Shown here piece after piece: positions 45,992 to 55,306 of a stretch of 64,000 nucleotides of DNA (position 1 is its first letter; each line of letters starts with the position of its first letter). Source of the DNA: Streptomyces sp. CG1 (GTDB taxonomy: Bacteria > Actinomycetota > Actinomycetes > Streptomycetales > Streptomycetaceae); NCBI RefSeq assembly GCF_041080625.1, contig NZ_CP163518.1, forward strand, positions 310,001 through 374,000. The letters are read 5' to 3'. Under the pieces are notes generated by a model. It ran no database searches. It saw only the letters and a program-made list of their open reading frames with translations, and was not told the DNA's origin. Position numbers and translations under genes: made by a program.

Positions 45992-47062
45992 CTACCCGCC
46001 GTCTTTGTCCCGGCCGTCATCGAAGACAAAGAGTGGTTTGGTGCCATGTGCAGGTGTTTCGGCAAGCGAAATGGCTTCAGTGAAGCGTTCGAGCGGGAAC
46101 GGCCGGCCTTGGGGGATGCTCAGCACCTCATCAGCGACGAGACTGCGAACCTGGGCCAGCGCGCGCAGCGCATCCTCAGGTGAGACAGTGCCGAACCAGC
46201 GGTTCAGCCAGAAGCCACGAACCGCTTTGGTCTCGTAGATGACCGAGCGTGCCTGCAGCGGGATCGTCAGCGCAGCAGGGTCAGTCTGCCGATGAGTAGA
46301 GAGTGCGCCGTAGACCACGACCTCTCCTCCCGGAGCCAATGCCTGGGACACCTGGGCTCCCACGTGGCCCGCGACACAGTCGATGGCCTTGCGCACGCCG
46401 GCCGGTCCTGCTGCCTCGGCCATACGTTGCAACAGGTCCTCGTCCTCAGTGCAAATGACCTCGTCACCACCAAGCGCTTTGATCTCCTCAACGGCATCGC
46501 GCCGCCGCACGACATTGATCGTGCGAATACCCAGATGCCTGGACAGCTGAATGACGAGCCGGCCGACGGTGGAGCCCGCGGCCGTCTGCAACAACCATTC
46601 ACCCGGCTGTACGTCCAGTTCGCGAGTCACGAGGAGCAGCGCGGTCAGCGGGTTGACGGCGAGTTGACAGGCGCTGGAGTCGCTCAGACGGTCGGGGACC
46701 GGCAGAAGCCTTCGTGTATCGGCAACAAGGTATTCCTGCCAAGTGCCGACCACACGGGGCCCGGGTACCGCCGGGACTGCAACGGCCACCACGCGCTCGC
46801 CGATCTTCAGTCCCTCGGTATCCGGGCCCAGGGCCTCAATCCGGCCCACGCATTCCATATGGCCCCCAACAGAGGGAAACTCAGGGGCGAAACCATAGCG
46901 GCCACGCAGCACGTGCAGATCACTGGCATGAATCGGAGTCGCCTTCACACGTACCAACGCCTGACCGGCTTCGGGTGTGGGAACAGGCCGGGATTCCAGC
47001 CGCAGGACATCGGTGGGCTCGCCGGCCTTTCCGGCTACGAGCGCACGCATGGATCGAGGCAT
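45992..47062 (-). CDS. MDR-superfamily oxidoreductase (enoyl-reductase/quinone-reductase-like)
   Basis: The 356-residue protein is a medium-chain dehydrogenase/reductase without the zinc ligands of true alcohol dehydrogenases. The N-terminal GroES-like part has RALVAGKAGEPTDVLRLESR, PIHASDLHVLRGRYG and GHMECVGRIEALG. The nucleotide-binding half has WLLQTAAGSTVGRLVIQLSR with INVVRRRDAVEEIKALG, a pattern suited to NADPH (Arg after the beta-2 strand), and PGGEVVVYGALS. This is the mitochondrial-type enoyl-thioester reductase (MECR) / quinone reductase branch. It stands alone, transcribed toward the molybdoenzyme operon promoter. Confidence 0.85.
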   Translation of the reverse strand: MPRSMRALVAGKAGEPTDVLRLESRPVPTPEAGQALVRVKATPIHASDLHVLRGRYGFAPEFPSVGGHMECVGRIEALGPDTEGLKIGERVVAVAVPAVPGPRVVGTWQEYLVADTRRLLPVPDRLSDSSACQLAVNPLTALLLVTRELDVQPGEWLLQTAAGSTVGRLVIQLSRHLGIRTINVVRRRDAVEEIKALGGDEVICTEDEDLLQRMAEAAGPAGVRKAIDCVAGHVGAQVSQALAPGGEVVVYGALSTHRQTDPAALTIPLQARSVIYETKAVRGFWLNRWFGTVSPEDALRALAQVRSLVADEVLSIPQGRPFPLERFTEAISLAETPAHGTKPLFVFDDGRDKDGG

Positions 47063-47423
47063 GAGTGACCTTTCGTCTCTCAGCGTCCGACGAACTCGGC
47101 GGGCGTTCAGGACAAGAACGATGCCGGTGCCGGCATCGTCGTCGGCGCGCAGGCTCCGGACTCCTCCTTCTCGATGGAACCGGCCCGTGCGCAGAATCTC
47201 ACCGGCGTCGGACCCCTCCAGGCCTGCACCGACTCGCTCAGTATGTTCATGTAAGCGCGCCGGGTTCTTGCGGACTACTGAAGTCCGTGATCAGAACCGT
47301 CGCCGCAGCGCACTCCTCTGATTTCAGATTATCAATCTGTCATTTCGGGATCGCTACGCCCGGCCCCGGAAAGATTCCCGGCGGCGGACGATGCAGCGGG
47401 GCGAGAATGCCCGCCGCGCCGGT
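47063..47423. other. Intergenic stretch with an orphan coding-like segment
   Basis: Between 47086 and 47230 one plus-strand frame has good protein character, with AGAGIVVGAQAPDSSF then SMEPARAQNLTGVG and ending LQACTDSLSMFM at a stop, but it has no start codon after an upstream in-frame stop. It may be a decayed small gene. The rest holds nothing recognisable. Confidence 0.35.
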
Positions 47424-47739
47424 TCAGGGCTCAGGAAGCCCGCCGATGGGTATACCTGGAGGCCGTCGATCGAGCCACGCGACAGCTTCGTGGAGCGCCT
47501 GCTCGGAGCAGTGGTCGTTGAGCTGATCGAGTGTGGTGTCGTAGTAGTCAACTGTCGCCCGGCGGTTGGTCCACCTGATTGACGACGAGAATGCCGATTT
47601 CGGACTCAAGGCTGATGCCGAGCTGCCCTTCGGCGCCGGCGAGCGGGGCGGGATGAAAGTCCCAGAGGCGGATGGTGACCTCGACGTCGATGTCGGGCTG
47701 GAGGCTACGGAGGTCTGCGGGCTGCGCCGCAAGGGGCAA
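47424..47739 (-). pseudogene. Hypothetical protein, frameshifted
   Basis: Two minus-strand frames look like one short protein: LQPDIDVEVTIRLWDFHPAP, AGAEGQLGISLESEIGILVV and NQVDQP, then, after a frame change near 47565, YYDTTLDQLNDHCSEQALHE, AVAWLDRRPPG and a stop. I do not recognise the family. The coding character is clear, but the gene is broken as read. Confidence 0.4.
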
Positions 47740-48117
47740 ACAGGGCAGGCTGCTTGGCGCGGCGTGCAGAGGGCGGGTTCCGGACGCGACGTCGCCCGCA
47801 ACTCACTCTGTTCGACACTCACTTGTGGTGTCTGGAGAAGTCGTCAGTGCCCTGTGGCGTCGGTAGCGCAGGCTCGGCAGGGTGCTGTCGAGCCCTTCCG
47901 CTCGCTCTCACGCGCCAGCCGATTCGGTCGGCCCGCCGAACGGTGCTCCTGGCCTCGGCGATGGCTGAACCGTGGCGTTGTTCCGCCGGTCCCGCGTACC
48001 CCGGGCGCCTCACCCGCAGCAGGCGACTGTGGCCGGATTGACTGTCTCTCACATGCCCTCCCCTCAACATACTCAGAGCCTGCACATTCTGTCCCTTGTC
48101 ATGTTCGGAGGTTGACC
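47740..48117. other. Upstream region of the lanthipeptide locus
   Basis: No gene was found. The segment contains the presumed promoter of the precursor gene and ends with CGGAGG, its ribosome-binding site, at about 48107-48112. No convincing promoter hexamers could be assigned. Confidence 0.4.
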
Positions 48118-48318
48118 ATGCCCCAGAGCAGTGTGCAGGCCCACGTGGTGCTCGACGCCTGGCTGACGGGCGCCGAGAGCGCGTTCGGCCAGGTGAACCC
48201 CGCCGGCCCGCTCTACGTCGGCGGCTCCGCCGCCGAGGCCGCTCTCACCGACCCCAGCGACTCGGTGTACGGCTTCTGTTCCAGCCCGAGTGGTTCTCAC
48301 GGCAGTTGGTGCTGCTGA
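48118..48318 (+). CDS. Class II lanthipeptide precursor peptide (LanA)
   Basis: The 66-residue peptide has an excellent CGGAGG site before its ATG and lies 145 bases upstream of the LanM gene. The leader is PQSSVQAHVVLDAWLTGAES followed by a conserved-looking NPAGPLYVGG. The tail has nine Ser/Thr and three Cys, ending GFCSSPSGSHGSWCC, a typical substrate for dehydration and thioether ring formation. The NPAGPL..GG pattern resembles small actinomycete lanthipeptide-associated proteins (the DUF6229 type, from memory). Cleavage after the double glycine at 35-36 would give a 30-residue product with up to three rings. Ring pattern and activity are unknown. Confidence 0.8.
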   Translation: MPQSSVQAHVVLDAWLTGAESAFGQVNPAGPLYVGGSAAEAALTDPSDSVYGFCSSPSGSHGSWCC

Positions 48319-48463
48319 TCGTCCTGACGGCCTGAGACCCGTGCGCGTTCGGGCAGCAGGGGGCCGACTCGAGGACCGTGGCGCGGGGAACGGCTCTGTG
48401 TTCCCCGCGCCTTGGGAATACCGCGCAGTGCGGCCGAGTCTGACGACGAGAGGAAGACCAGGG

Positions 48464-51298
48464 GTGAGCGGAACGGCACCGCACCAGCAGCATGACAAGG
48501 ACGAGCCCCCATGGTTCGCCCGACCCGTGCGGCGCATCGCCCGTCCATGGCGGGACGAACTGGCCCGGAGGCTGGCCGTCGTGGAGGGCCTCGACCAGGC
48601 AGAGCGGGACGTGGTGCTGGAGGCCGGACACAACACCCTGCTGACGTCCCTGCACGCCAAGCTGTCCCGGCTCTTCCTGATCGAACTGCACGCGCTGCGT
48701 CTGGCCGGGGGCGGCGGCGCCGCCGAGGCCGGGGCCGACACGGAGACCTGGGCGGCGTTCATCGAGGGGGCCAGCCAGGACGGGTACCTCGACCGGCTGG
48801 CGAACCGGTACCCGGGCGCCGGCCCCCGGACCGCGGCTGTAGCGCGACTGTGGATGACGGCCACGGCCGGATTCGCGGAACGTCTTGCGGCCGACCGGGA
48901 CCTGCTGCGTCCCCTGTTGGGAGGACCCTCGGGCGCGGTGCGTGCGGTCTCGTTCGGCGCAGGCGACAGTCATCGGGGCGGACTCACGGTCACCCAGGTC
49001 GACCTCGACGGCGGCACCGTCATGTACAAACCCCGGCCGTCCGAGACGGACGTGGCGCTCGGTGCACTGCTGGAGGAGCTGTTCGCGTCCCTCCCCGACG
49101 CCCCGGCACCGCACGAGCGCATCCGGGTGCCGCGAACGCTCGCGTGCGCCGGCTATGGATGGGCCGAATTCGTGCGCCACCGCTACTGCGCCGACGACGC
49201 CGAACTCGCCAAGTTCTACCGCAGCGTGGGCCATTGGCTCGCCGTGCTCCGCTTCACCGGCGGAACCGACATGCACGCCGAGAACATCATCGCCGACGGC
49301 CCGGTGCCGGTGATCGTGGACGCCGAGACGCTCTTCGACTCTCCCGTCCCCTTCCCGCCCAGCGGCCGCGGCGACGCGGTGGACGTGGCCGCGGCCGCCA
49401 TTCGCCGTACGGTGCTGCGGACCGGGCTGCTCCCCGTGCGCGGCACCGGCTTTGCGCTCGGCGGGGTAGACATCTCCGGTCTCGGTTCGCTGCCCGGCCA
49501 GCAGCCGCTCATCCCCAACCCTGTGATCGCGGACGCCGGGACCGCGGCCGCCCGCTTCCAGGTGGACCTCGTGGCGATGCCCGTCGCAGGCAACCATCCC
49601 AGCCCGACGCCGGTGCTCAGCATGTACTGGGACCGCGTCCTCGACGGATTCCGTGAGATGACCGCACACCTGCGCCGGCCCGGAACGGACCCGTCCAAGC
49701 TGCTGCGCCGCTTCCAAGGAGCCTGGGCACGCCGCATCCTGCGGCCCACACAGGCATATGTCGACATCGGCCGGATGCTGTGGCATCCGGCGTCCCTGCA
49801 TGACGAGGCGGCGGCCGTCGAGCGAGCGAGAGACATCCTGCGGCGCAACGCCGAGGTCCTGCCGGGAGCACCGTCGGACCGAGCGGCCATCGACGGTGAG
49901 ATAGCCGACCTGCTGGCAGGTGACATACCGATGTTCGGTCTCACTGTGGACGAGGCTGCGATCGGGAACACTATCGAGGACTGGCGCACCGCTGACCTGG
50001 CACTGGAGGAGTCGGTGATCCAGGACGCGCTGGTGGGTGCCTACCTCAATGAGCGTTCTCTCCCCGGGCGGGTGCAGGCCTCGGCCCGTGATCCGCACGT
50101 CCGCGGCCGGGAGCGGCGCCGCCGTGCGCTGGCGGCCGCGATGGTACGGCGGCTGGCCGAGGGGGCGGTGCGTGGGGACGACGGTACGGCCACGTGGATC
50201 AGCCCGGTGTTCACCTCTGCCAGCTGGTCCATCCGCGTACTGCCTGCGGACCTGTACACAGGCCAGGGCGGCGTGGTGCTCGCTCTTGCCGAGTACCTGA
50301 GCGAGGAGCGGGCCGGGCGGGCGGACGGGGTTCCCGGTGTGGACGAGCTCTTCGAAGGGGCGTTGCGGGTGCTCGTCAGGACTGAGGACCGGACCCCCAC
50401 GCCGTCCCCCGGCGCTTTCAGCGGCGCGGCATCGCAGGTGTGGACCTGGATGGCGCTGCACCGGGTGACAGGGCAGGACTGGATGCTGGAACGGGCCACG
50501 GAACGCGCTTCGCTGCTCGCGCCGGGCGCCCGGCTCGTCGAGGACGACATCGAGGTGGATCTTCTGAACGGCGTGGCCGGTGCGGTCGTACCTCTGCTGA
50601 ATCTCGCGGGCGCGACCGGACAGGACCGCTGGCTGGATGCGGCCGCCCACGTCGGTCGCCGGCTCGTCGGGCAGGCCATAGTGGACGCGAGCGGTGCCCG
50701 CTGGGCCACCCGTCTCAACCCTGAAGGCATCGGCGGTTTCGCCCATGGGGCCACCGGCATCGGCTGGGCGCTGGCCCGGCTCGCTCTCGGTGAGGCCGGA
50801 TCGGCCGCCGAGCGGCGCGGCTGGGACGACCTCGCGCGACGCGCTTTCGCCTACCAGGAATCGCTCTACCAGCCGGAGGCGGCCAACTGGCTCGACGCCC
50901 GCATAGGTGCCGAGGAGGACTTCTTCACGAGCTGGTGCCACGGCAGTGCGGGCATAGGCGTCGGCATGCTCGACCTCCACCAGCGGGCCGGTGACCCCGC
51001 CCATCTCGACATGGCAGAGCGGGCCGCACACGCCTGCGCCGCAGAAGGCTTCGGCTGGAGCCATACCCTGTGCCACGGCGACCTCGGCCTCTGGCAGTTC
51101 CTGACCTCACTGGGCTTCGGAACCCCTTCCGACCTCGACGGCGAGATCCTCACCGGCCTGGAACAACGTGGCCCGGTCGGCGGTCTGGCCCGCGAGGCGT
51201 TCTCCCCGAGCCTGATGTCGGGCCTCTGCGGAGTCCTCCACACCCTGCTGCGTATGCACTACGCGGCCGACCTGCCCGATCCCCTCGTCCTCGACTGA
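48464..51298 (+). CDS. lanM: Class II lanthipeptide synthetase LanM
   Basis: The 944-residue protein has the LanM two-domain structure. The N-terminal dehydratase domain (DUF4135, to about residue 560) contains GGLTVTQVDLDGGTVMYKPR, RFTGGTDMHAENII and VDAETLFDSP, the kinase-like ATP-binding features. The C-terminal LanC-like cyclase (about 580-944) has GFAHGATGIGWAL, the zinc ligands in SWCHGSAGIG (about residue 824) and TLCHGDLG (about residue 869). It phosphorylates and eliminates Ser/Thr of the precursor and forms (methyl)lanthionine rings. I place the start at GTG 48464, preceded by an AGGAAG region. No transporter, protease or immunity gene adjoins it. Confidence 0.93.
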   Translation: MSGTAPHQQHDKDEPPWFARPVRRIARPWRDELARRLAVVEGLDQAERDVVLEAGHNTLLTSLHAKLSRLFLIELHALRLAGGGGAAEAGADTETWAAFIEGASQDGYLDRLANRYPGAGPRTAAVARLWMTATAGFAERLAADRDLLRPLLGGPSGAVRAVSFGAGDSHRGGLTVTQVDLDGGTVMYKPRPSETDVALGALLEELFASLPDAPAPHERIRVPRTLACAGYGWAEFVRHRYCADDAELAKFYRSVGHWLAVLRFTGGTDMHAENIIADGPVPVIVDAETLFDSPVPFPPSGRGDAVDVAAAAIRRTVLRTGLLPVRGTGFALGGVDISGLGSLPGQQPLIPNPVIADAGTAAARFQVDLVAMPVAGNHPSPTPVLSMYWDRVLDGFREMTAHLRRPGTDPSKLLRRFQGAWARRILRPTQAYVDIGRMLWHPASLHDEAAAVERARDILRRNAEVLPGAPSDRAAIDGEIADLLAGDIPMFGLTVDEAAIGNTIEDWRTADLALEESVIQDALVGAYLNERSLPGRVQASARDPHVRGRERRRRALAAAMVRRLAEGAVRGDDGTATWISPVFTSASWSIRVLPADLYTGQGGVVLALAEYLSEERAGRADGVPGVDELFEGALRVLVRTEDRTPTPSPGAFSGAASQVWTWMALHRVTGQDWMLERATERASLLAPGARLVEDDIEVDLLNGVAGAVVPLLNLAGATGQDRWLDAAAHVGRRLVGQAIVDASGARWATRLNPEGIGGFAHGATGIGWALARLALGEAGSAAERRGWDDLARRAFAYQESLYQPEAANWLDARIGAEEDFFTSWCHGSAGIGVGMLDLHQRAGDPAHLDMAERAAHACAAEGFGWSHTLCHGDLGLWQFLTSLGFGTPSDLDGEILTGLEQRGPVGGLAREAFSPSLMSGLCGVLHTLLRMHYAADLPDPLVLD

Positions 51299-51321
51299 AA
51301 CCGACACACGGACTCAGGCGC

Positions 51322-51341
51322 GGGACGGACTTGTCGGTCCC
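51322..51341 (+). terminator. Imperfect hairpin after lanM
   Basis: GGGAC at 51322-51326 and GTCCC at 51337-51341 form a short GC-rich stem with a partly paired loop, 24 bases past the lanM stop. It is a plausible but weak terminator. Confidence 0.35.
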
Positions 51342-51854
51342 ACGGGCCGGGAGCGCGGCAGGCTTCGGGCGTCGTCACCCGTCCACGTCATCCGTTTCCC
51401 GCGCCGAGCCGCCGTGCCGGTCACTTCATGGCACGGCGGTGGGCGGTCGGACGAGCGTCAGGTGTTCCGCCCGCCCCTCGGTCCACCCGGCCGTCGGGCC
51501 CGCGCCTGACGGAACTGCGCGACGAGGCGGATCGTCGGCTGTCGGCGAACCTGGTCGGTGATGACGGGGAGCGGCACCCCGGCTGCTCCGGGCGTTGCAC
51601 TCGACGGTGAGGGCTGAGCGTGGTGAAGCTGGGACGCTCCGAGCGCAGCTGTCCGCTCGTCACGCCTCCTCGGGTGCCGACCGGGCGTTGCCCGAGCCAC
51701 GATCTGCCATCGGCCGTACAAGACGTCTTGGAGCACCGCACCGCGCAACCGACGTAGGCACGCACGCCTGGCTGGGCCGCCCGCGCGGTCCTCGCCACCT
51801 TCGCACGGTGACGCCCGCCTTGCCCGCGCCAGGTGCCCGGCGCAGTCTGGTCCT
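51342..51854. other. Intergenic stretch between lanM and the IclR gene
   Basis: No gene with recognisable motifs was found on either strand; the open frames are compositional. In particular, no LanT transporter, LanP protease or immunity gene is present here. Confidence 0.5.
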
Positions 51855-52613
51855 ATGGGCGCTCGGGACGGCCCCACGCTCATCACGTCCGTACAGCGGG
51901 CCTTCCGGTTGCTGGAGGCGGTGAGCGCACACCAAAACGGCGCGCCGGCGAAACAGCTGGCACGTGAGACAGAGCTGCCCCTGGCCACCGCCTATCACCT
52001 GCTGCGCACGCTGGTGCACGACGGGTACGTCCGGAAATTGCCGGACGGCGGCTTCGTCCTAGGCGACAGATTGGCTTCCCTGCACTCGGCGGGCCGCCCG
52101 CAGACGCTCCTCAGCCGCGTCCGCCCAGCGCTCGCCGCGCTGCGGGACGAGCTGTCCGCCGCCGTCTACCTCACGTTCTACGAGGATGGTGAGATCCGGG
52201 TCGCCGAGATCGTCGACAGCCCCCACACACCGCGGGTCGATCTGTGGGTGGGGTTCGAGGACGCCGGGCATGCCACCGCACTGGGCAAGTGCGTGCTGCG
52301 CGAGCTGGACGAGGAGGCTCGCCGGGATTATCTGTCCAGGCACCACCTCGCCGATCTCACGCCGAAGACCATCACCCTTGTTCCGGAGCTGCTGCGCAGG
52401 ATCGACTCGGCCCCCTTGGCACCGGCGGTCACGGACCTGGAGGAGTACGCGCTCGGCACGACGTGCGTCGCCGTGCCCGTGTACAGCGGTGACACCCTCG
52501 GCTCGCTCGGTGTCTCGCTGCCGACGGGACGGCAGGCCCGGCTGCAGGAGATCCGGGCAACTCTGCTCCCGATCGCGAGCCGGGTGACCAGGAGTCTCTC
52601 GCTCACTATCTGA
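51855..52613 (+). CDS. IclR-family transcriptional regulator
   Basis: The 252-residue protein has the IclR winged helix at residues 8-75 (ITSVQRAFRLLEAVSAHQNG, AKQLARETELPLATAYHLLR, LVHDGYVRKLPDG) and the C-terminal effector domain with DAGHATALGKCVLREL and VAVPVYSGDTLGSLGVSLP. Regulators of this type control carbon and aromatic catabolism, with a small ligand bound in the second domain. No catabolic gene is directly adjacent on either side, so its target is unclear. A divergent or downstream operon is not visible within 500 bases. Confidence 0.88.
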   Translation: MGARDGPTLITSVQRAFRLLEAVSAHQNGAPAKQLARETELPLATAYHLLRTLVHDGYVRKLPDGGFVLGDRLASLHSAGRPQTLLSRVRPALAALRDELSAAVYLTFYEDGEIRVAEIVDSPHTPRVDLWVGFEDAGHATALGKCVLRELDEEARRDYLSRHHLADLTPKTITLVPELLRRIDSAPLAPAVTDLEEYALGTTCVAVPVYSGDTLGSLGVSLPTGRQARLQEIRATLLPIASRVTRSLSLTI

Positions 52614-52714
52614 AATTCCGCTGCTTGTGACCACCCACGCCCAGCCCGTTTCCTTACCGAAAGGGACATTTCGGGTTGTTTACACCCCATAGAGGCGAGG
52701 ACAGCGGACGAAAC

Positions 52715-53887
52715 ATGAGCCAGGCCCGACACCATGGCGGCGACCACGCGTCGATGCGACCGTTCAGGAACCGTGTGGCCGGTATCTGGGGATCGCTTCG
52801 CCGGTACGCCGACGGGCACCTGACCGCCAGAATATGCGCACTGCCCGTACTGGTCCTCGCCATCGTCGCGTTCGTCGACATCGCCGGAGGGATCTGGCTC
52901 CCGCTGCTGGCGGCCGGCCCTGCGCTGGCCGCCGCCACCAACGGGCCGCGCGGCGTGCTGGGCATAGGACTCCTCGCCGCGGCGCTGGGCGCGACGCTGG
53001 GCCATGAGCACGGGGTTCCGACCGGTGAGCTGGCGGCCGTACTGTCCGCCCTACTGGCCGTCACCGCGTCCAGCGGCCTGGCCAGCGCGCTGCGTGGCCG
53101 TCGCGAACGGGTACTCGCGGCCGTCCGCTCGGTCGCCGAGGCCGCTCAGCACGCGCTGCTCCAGCCGGTCCCGGAGACCGTCGGGCCCTTCCAGGTGGCC
53201 GTCCGCTACAGCGCTGCGGCAGCCGAGGCCCGCATCGGCGGGGACCTCTACGCCTTGGTGTCCACCCCGCACGGAGTCAGGCTGATCGTCGGAGATGTGC
53301 GCGGCAAGGGGTTGCCTGCGGTGGGGACTGCCGCACTCGTGCTCGGAGTGTTCCGCGAGGCCGCCTACGACGAGCCCGACCTCCTCGACGTCGTCGGCAG
53401 GATCGAGCGGAGCCTTGCCCGCAACCTCGGCCCGGACGACTTCGTCACCGCGGTGGTCGCCGGATGTTCCCAGTCGGGGAACTTGGAGGTCGTGAACTGC
53501 GGACACGCCCCTCCGCTGCTGATATCCGCCTCGGGAGACGTCACGGCGGTGGAGTCCGCTCATCCAACTCCGCCACTCGGGCTGCGCGCCCTCACCGGAC
53601 AGGCTCCCCGCCTCCAGTATCTGCCCTTCGCCGTGGGAGACCAGCTGCTGCTCTACACCGACGGGGTCACCGAGGCCCGCGATCACGCGCGCGAGTTCTA
53701 TCCGCTGGCAGCAGGCGTGGCCCGCCATTCGTCCGACGACCCGGCCCGTACGCTCACCGCGCTCCATGACGAGCTGCTGGCGCATGTGGGGGGCCGGCTG
53801 CACGACGATGCCGCTCTGCTCCTGCTGCGCAAGCAAGCCACGGACAGGCAGGTTCCCGCGCTGCCCCGGTCGAAGGTCGCCTTCTAG
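52715..53887 (+). CDS. Membrane SpoIIE-type PP2C phosphatase
   Basis: The 390-residue protein has an N-terminal membrane part with three or four helices (LPVLVLAIVAFVDIAGG, GIGLLAAALGATLGHEHGVP, ELAAVLSALLAVTASSGLAS). The SpoIIE domain (about residues 160-370) has EARIGGDLYALVSTPHGVRL, IVGDVRGKGLPAV, DDFVTAVVAGCS, VNCGHAPPLLI and LLLYTDGVTEAR with the metal-binding acids. This is the common streptomycete layout lacking extra sensor domains. Its stop shares a CTAG with the convergent ATP-binding protein gene. The two are likely opposing partners, phosphatase and kinase, in a sigma-factor regulatory switch. Confidence 0.9.
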   Translation: MSQARHHGGDHASMRPFRNRVAGIWGSLRRYADGHLTARICALPVLVLAIVAFVDIAGGIWLPLLAAGPALAAATNGPRGVLGIGLLAAALGATLGHEHGVPTGELAAVLSALLAVTASSGLASALRGRRERVLAAVRSVAEAAQHALLQPVPETVGPFQVAVRYSAAAAEARIGGDLYALVSTPHGVRLIVGDVRGKGLPAVGTAALVLGVFREAAYDEPDLLDVVGRIERSLARNLGPDDFVTAVVAGCSQSGNLEVVNCGHAPPLLISASGDVTAVESAHPTPPLGLRALTGQAPRLQYLPFAVGDQLLLYTDGVTEARDHAREFYPLAAGVARHSSDDPARTLTALHDELLAHVGGRLHDDAALLLLRKQATDRQVPALPRSKVAF

Positions 53888-54300
53888 CCCACCGCGAGAT
53901 CGGCCCACCGGGTGACCCCGCCGAGGTGGACGTGTATGCCGTGGCGGGTGGCCAGGGCATGGACGATCGTCTCGCCCCGGCCGTGCTCGTCCGGGTCGAC
54001 CCCGGCGAGCGACCGACCCACCGAGAGCGTGGGCCCCGCGTCGGTCACCTCGATGCGAGCGCCTTCGCCGGGCACCCACGACAGCCGCAGTACCGCCGGG
54101 GGAAGGGCGTGCACGATCGCGTTGGTGACCAGCTCGGACACCACGAGGAGTGCGTCCTCGACGATCCCCGGAGACACACTCCAGTCGGCGAGGACCGCCG
54201 CCACCCTTCGCCGTACGGCACAGACGGCACCGGCGGCAGGCGGCACCGGAAGCACGTATTCATAGGCCGCCCGAAGCAGCGTGTTCAGCTGTGCCGCCAT
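53884..54300 (-). CDS. Anti-sigma-factor-like ATP-binding protein (HATPase_c_2)
   Basis: The 138-residue protein is a single Bergerat-fold ATPase of the SpoIIAB/RsbW type: VEDALLVVSELVTNAIVHAL (N box), IEVTDAGPTLSVG (G1 box) and GRGETIVHALATRHGIHV (G2 box). Streptomycetes have dozens of these small kinases. They usually phosphorylate anti-anti-sigma proteins or bind a sigma factor. GGGAGAG precedes the start at 54300. The gene ends in the same CTAG as the convergent PP2C phosphatase gene. Confidence 0.87.
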   Translation of the reverse strand: MAAQLNTLLRAAYEYVLPVPPAAGAVCAVRRRVAAVLADWSVSPGIVEDALLVVSELVTNAIVHALPPAVLRLSWVPGEGARIEVTDAGPTLSVGRSLAGVDPDEHGRGETIVHALATRHGIHVHLGGVTRWADLAVG

Positions 54301-54494
54301 CGTCTCTCCCGGTGATCTGCGCGACCGGCCTCGCGCTGTGTTCCAGCGCATTCCGGCTGCGCAGCACGCTACGAAGACAAATCGGGCGGGTCAATGAACA
54401 GCGGTCGGCATTGTCGAACGCGGATCTGCCCACGGCTTCCCGGAAGCGACCCACCTAGACGGCGAACCGTCCGTGGCGGTAATAGGCTCGCTTC

Positions 54495-55262
54495 ATGGCC
54501 GGCCCAGTCCAGTCGATCGAACGGGCGGCGGCGATTCTGCGCCTGCTCGCCGGTGGGCCCCGCCGCCTGGGGCTCGGCGAGGTCGCCGCCTCACTCGGAC
54601 TGGCCAAGGGCACCGCCCACGGCATTCTGCGCACGCTCCAGCACGTGGACTTCGTGGAGCAGGACGCGGCGACCGGGAAATACCAGCTCGGAGCCGCCCT
54701 CTTGCACCTGGGCACCAGCTACCTGGACGTCAACGAATTGCGCTCGCGCTCCCTCAACTGGGCGGATGCCCTCGCCGCCCGCAGCGGAGAGGCGGTCCGC
54801 CTGGGAACACCCCTGGAGGGCAGCGTGCTCATCGTCCACCATGTGTTCCGGCCGGACGACACCTTCCAGACCCTGGACGTGGGGTCGCTGCTGCCTCTGC
54901 ACGCCTCCTCGCTGGGCAAGGTACTGCTCGCCTACGGGACCGCCACGACAGAGCCCGCCAAGCAGCCGGGGCTGGAGGCGTACACCCGGCACACCCTCGT
55001 CGATCGCGAACAGCTCGCCCGAGCGCTCGCCGAGGTCCGGGAACTCGGCTGGGCCGCCGAGATCCAGGAAATGAGCATGGGCGAGGCCGGGCTCGCGGTG
55101 CCGATCCGAGGGCACGGCGGACTCGTCGTCGGCGCCATCGGGCTCTCCGGGCCGGTCGAGCGGATCTGCGACAGCCAGGGCCGCCCCCGCCCGAGTCTGG
55201 TCACCCTGGTCCGTGAGGCCGCGCGGGCGATCTCCAGGGACCTGGGAGCCGCCCGCTGGTAG
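54495..55262 (+). CDS. gylR: Glycerol-operon repressor GylR (IclR family)
   Basis: The 255-residue protein is an IclR regulator (HTH in residues 3-70: [59 protein letters not shown]; effector domain with [18 protein letters not shown] and [20 protein letters not shown]). It lies 44 bases upstream of glycerol kinase in the same direction, the arrangement of the S. coelicolor gyl locus, where GylR represses the operon until glycerol-3-phosphate appears. Context and sequence both support the name. Confidence 0.9.
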   Translation: MAGPVQSIERAAAILRLLAGGPRRLGLGEVAASLGLAKGTAHGILRTLQHVDFVEQDAATGKYQLGAALLHLGTSYLDVNELRSRSLNWADALAARSGEAVRLGTPLEGSVLIVHHVFRPDDTFQTLDVGSLLPLHASSLGKVLLAYGTATTEPAKQPGLEAYTRHTLVDREQLARALAEVRELGWAAEIQEMSMGEAGLAVPIRGHGGLVVGAIGLSGPVERICDSQGRPRPSLVTLVREAARAISRDLGAARW

Positions 55263-55306
55263 GACAAGCCGCCTGCCCCTCGACCCGTCGGAAGGCAGAC
55301 CCGATC

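Noticed and set aside
48245..51076. A 943-codon open frame antisense to lanM
   Set aside because: It is a compositional shadow of a high-GC gene: it has no domain motifs and low-complexity Arg/Gly/Val-rich content, while the sense frame has every LanM motif.
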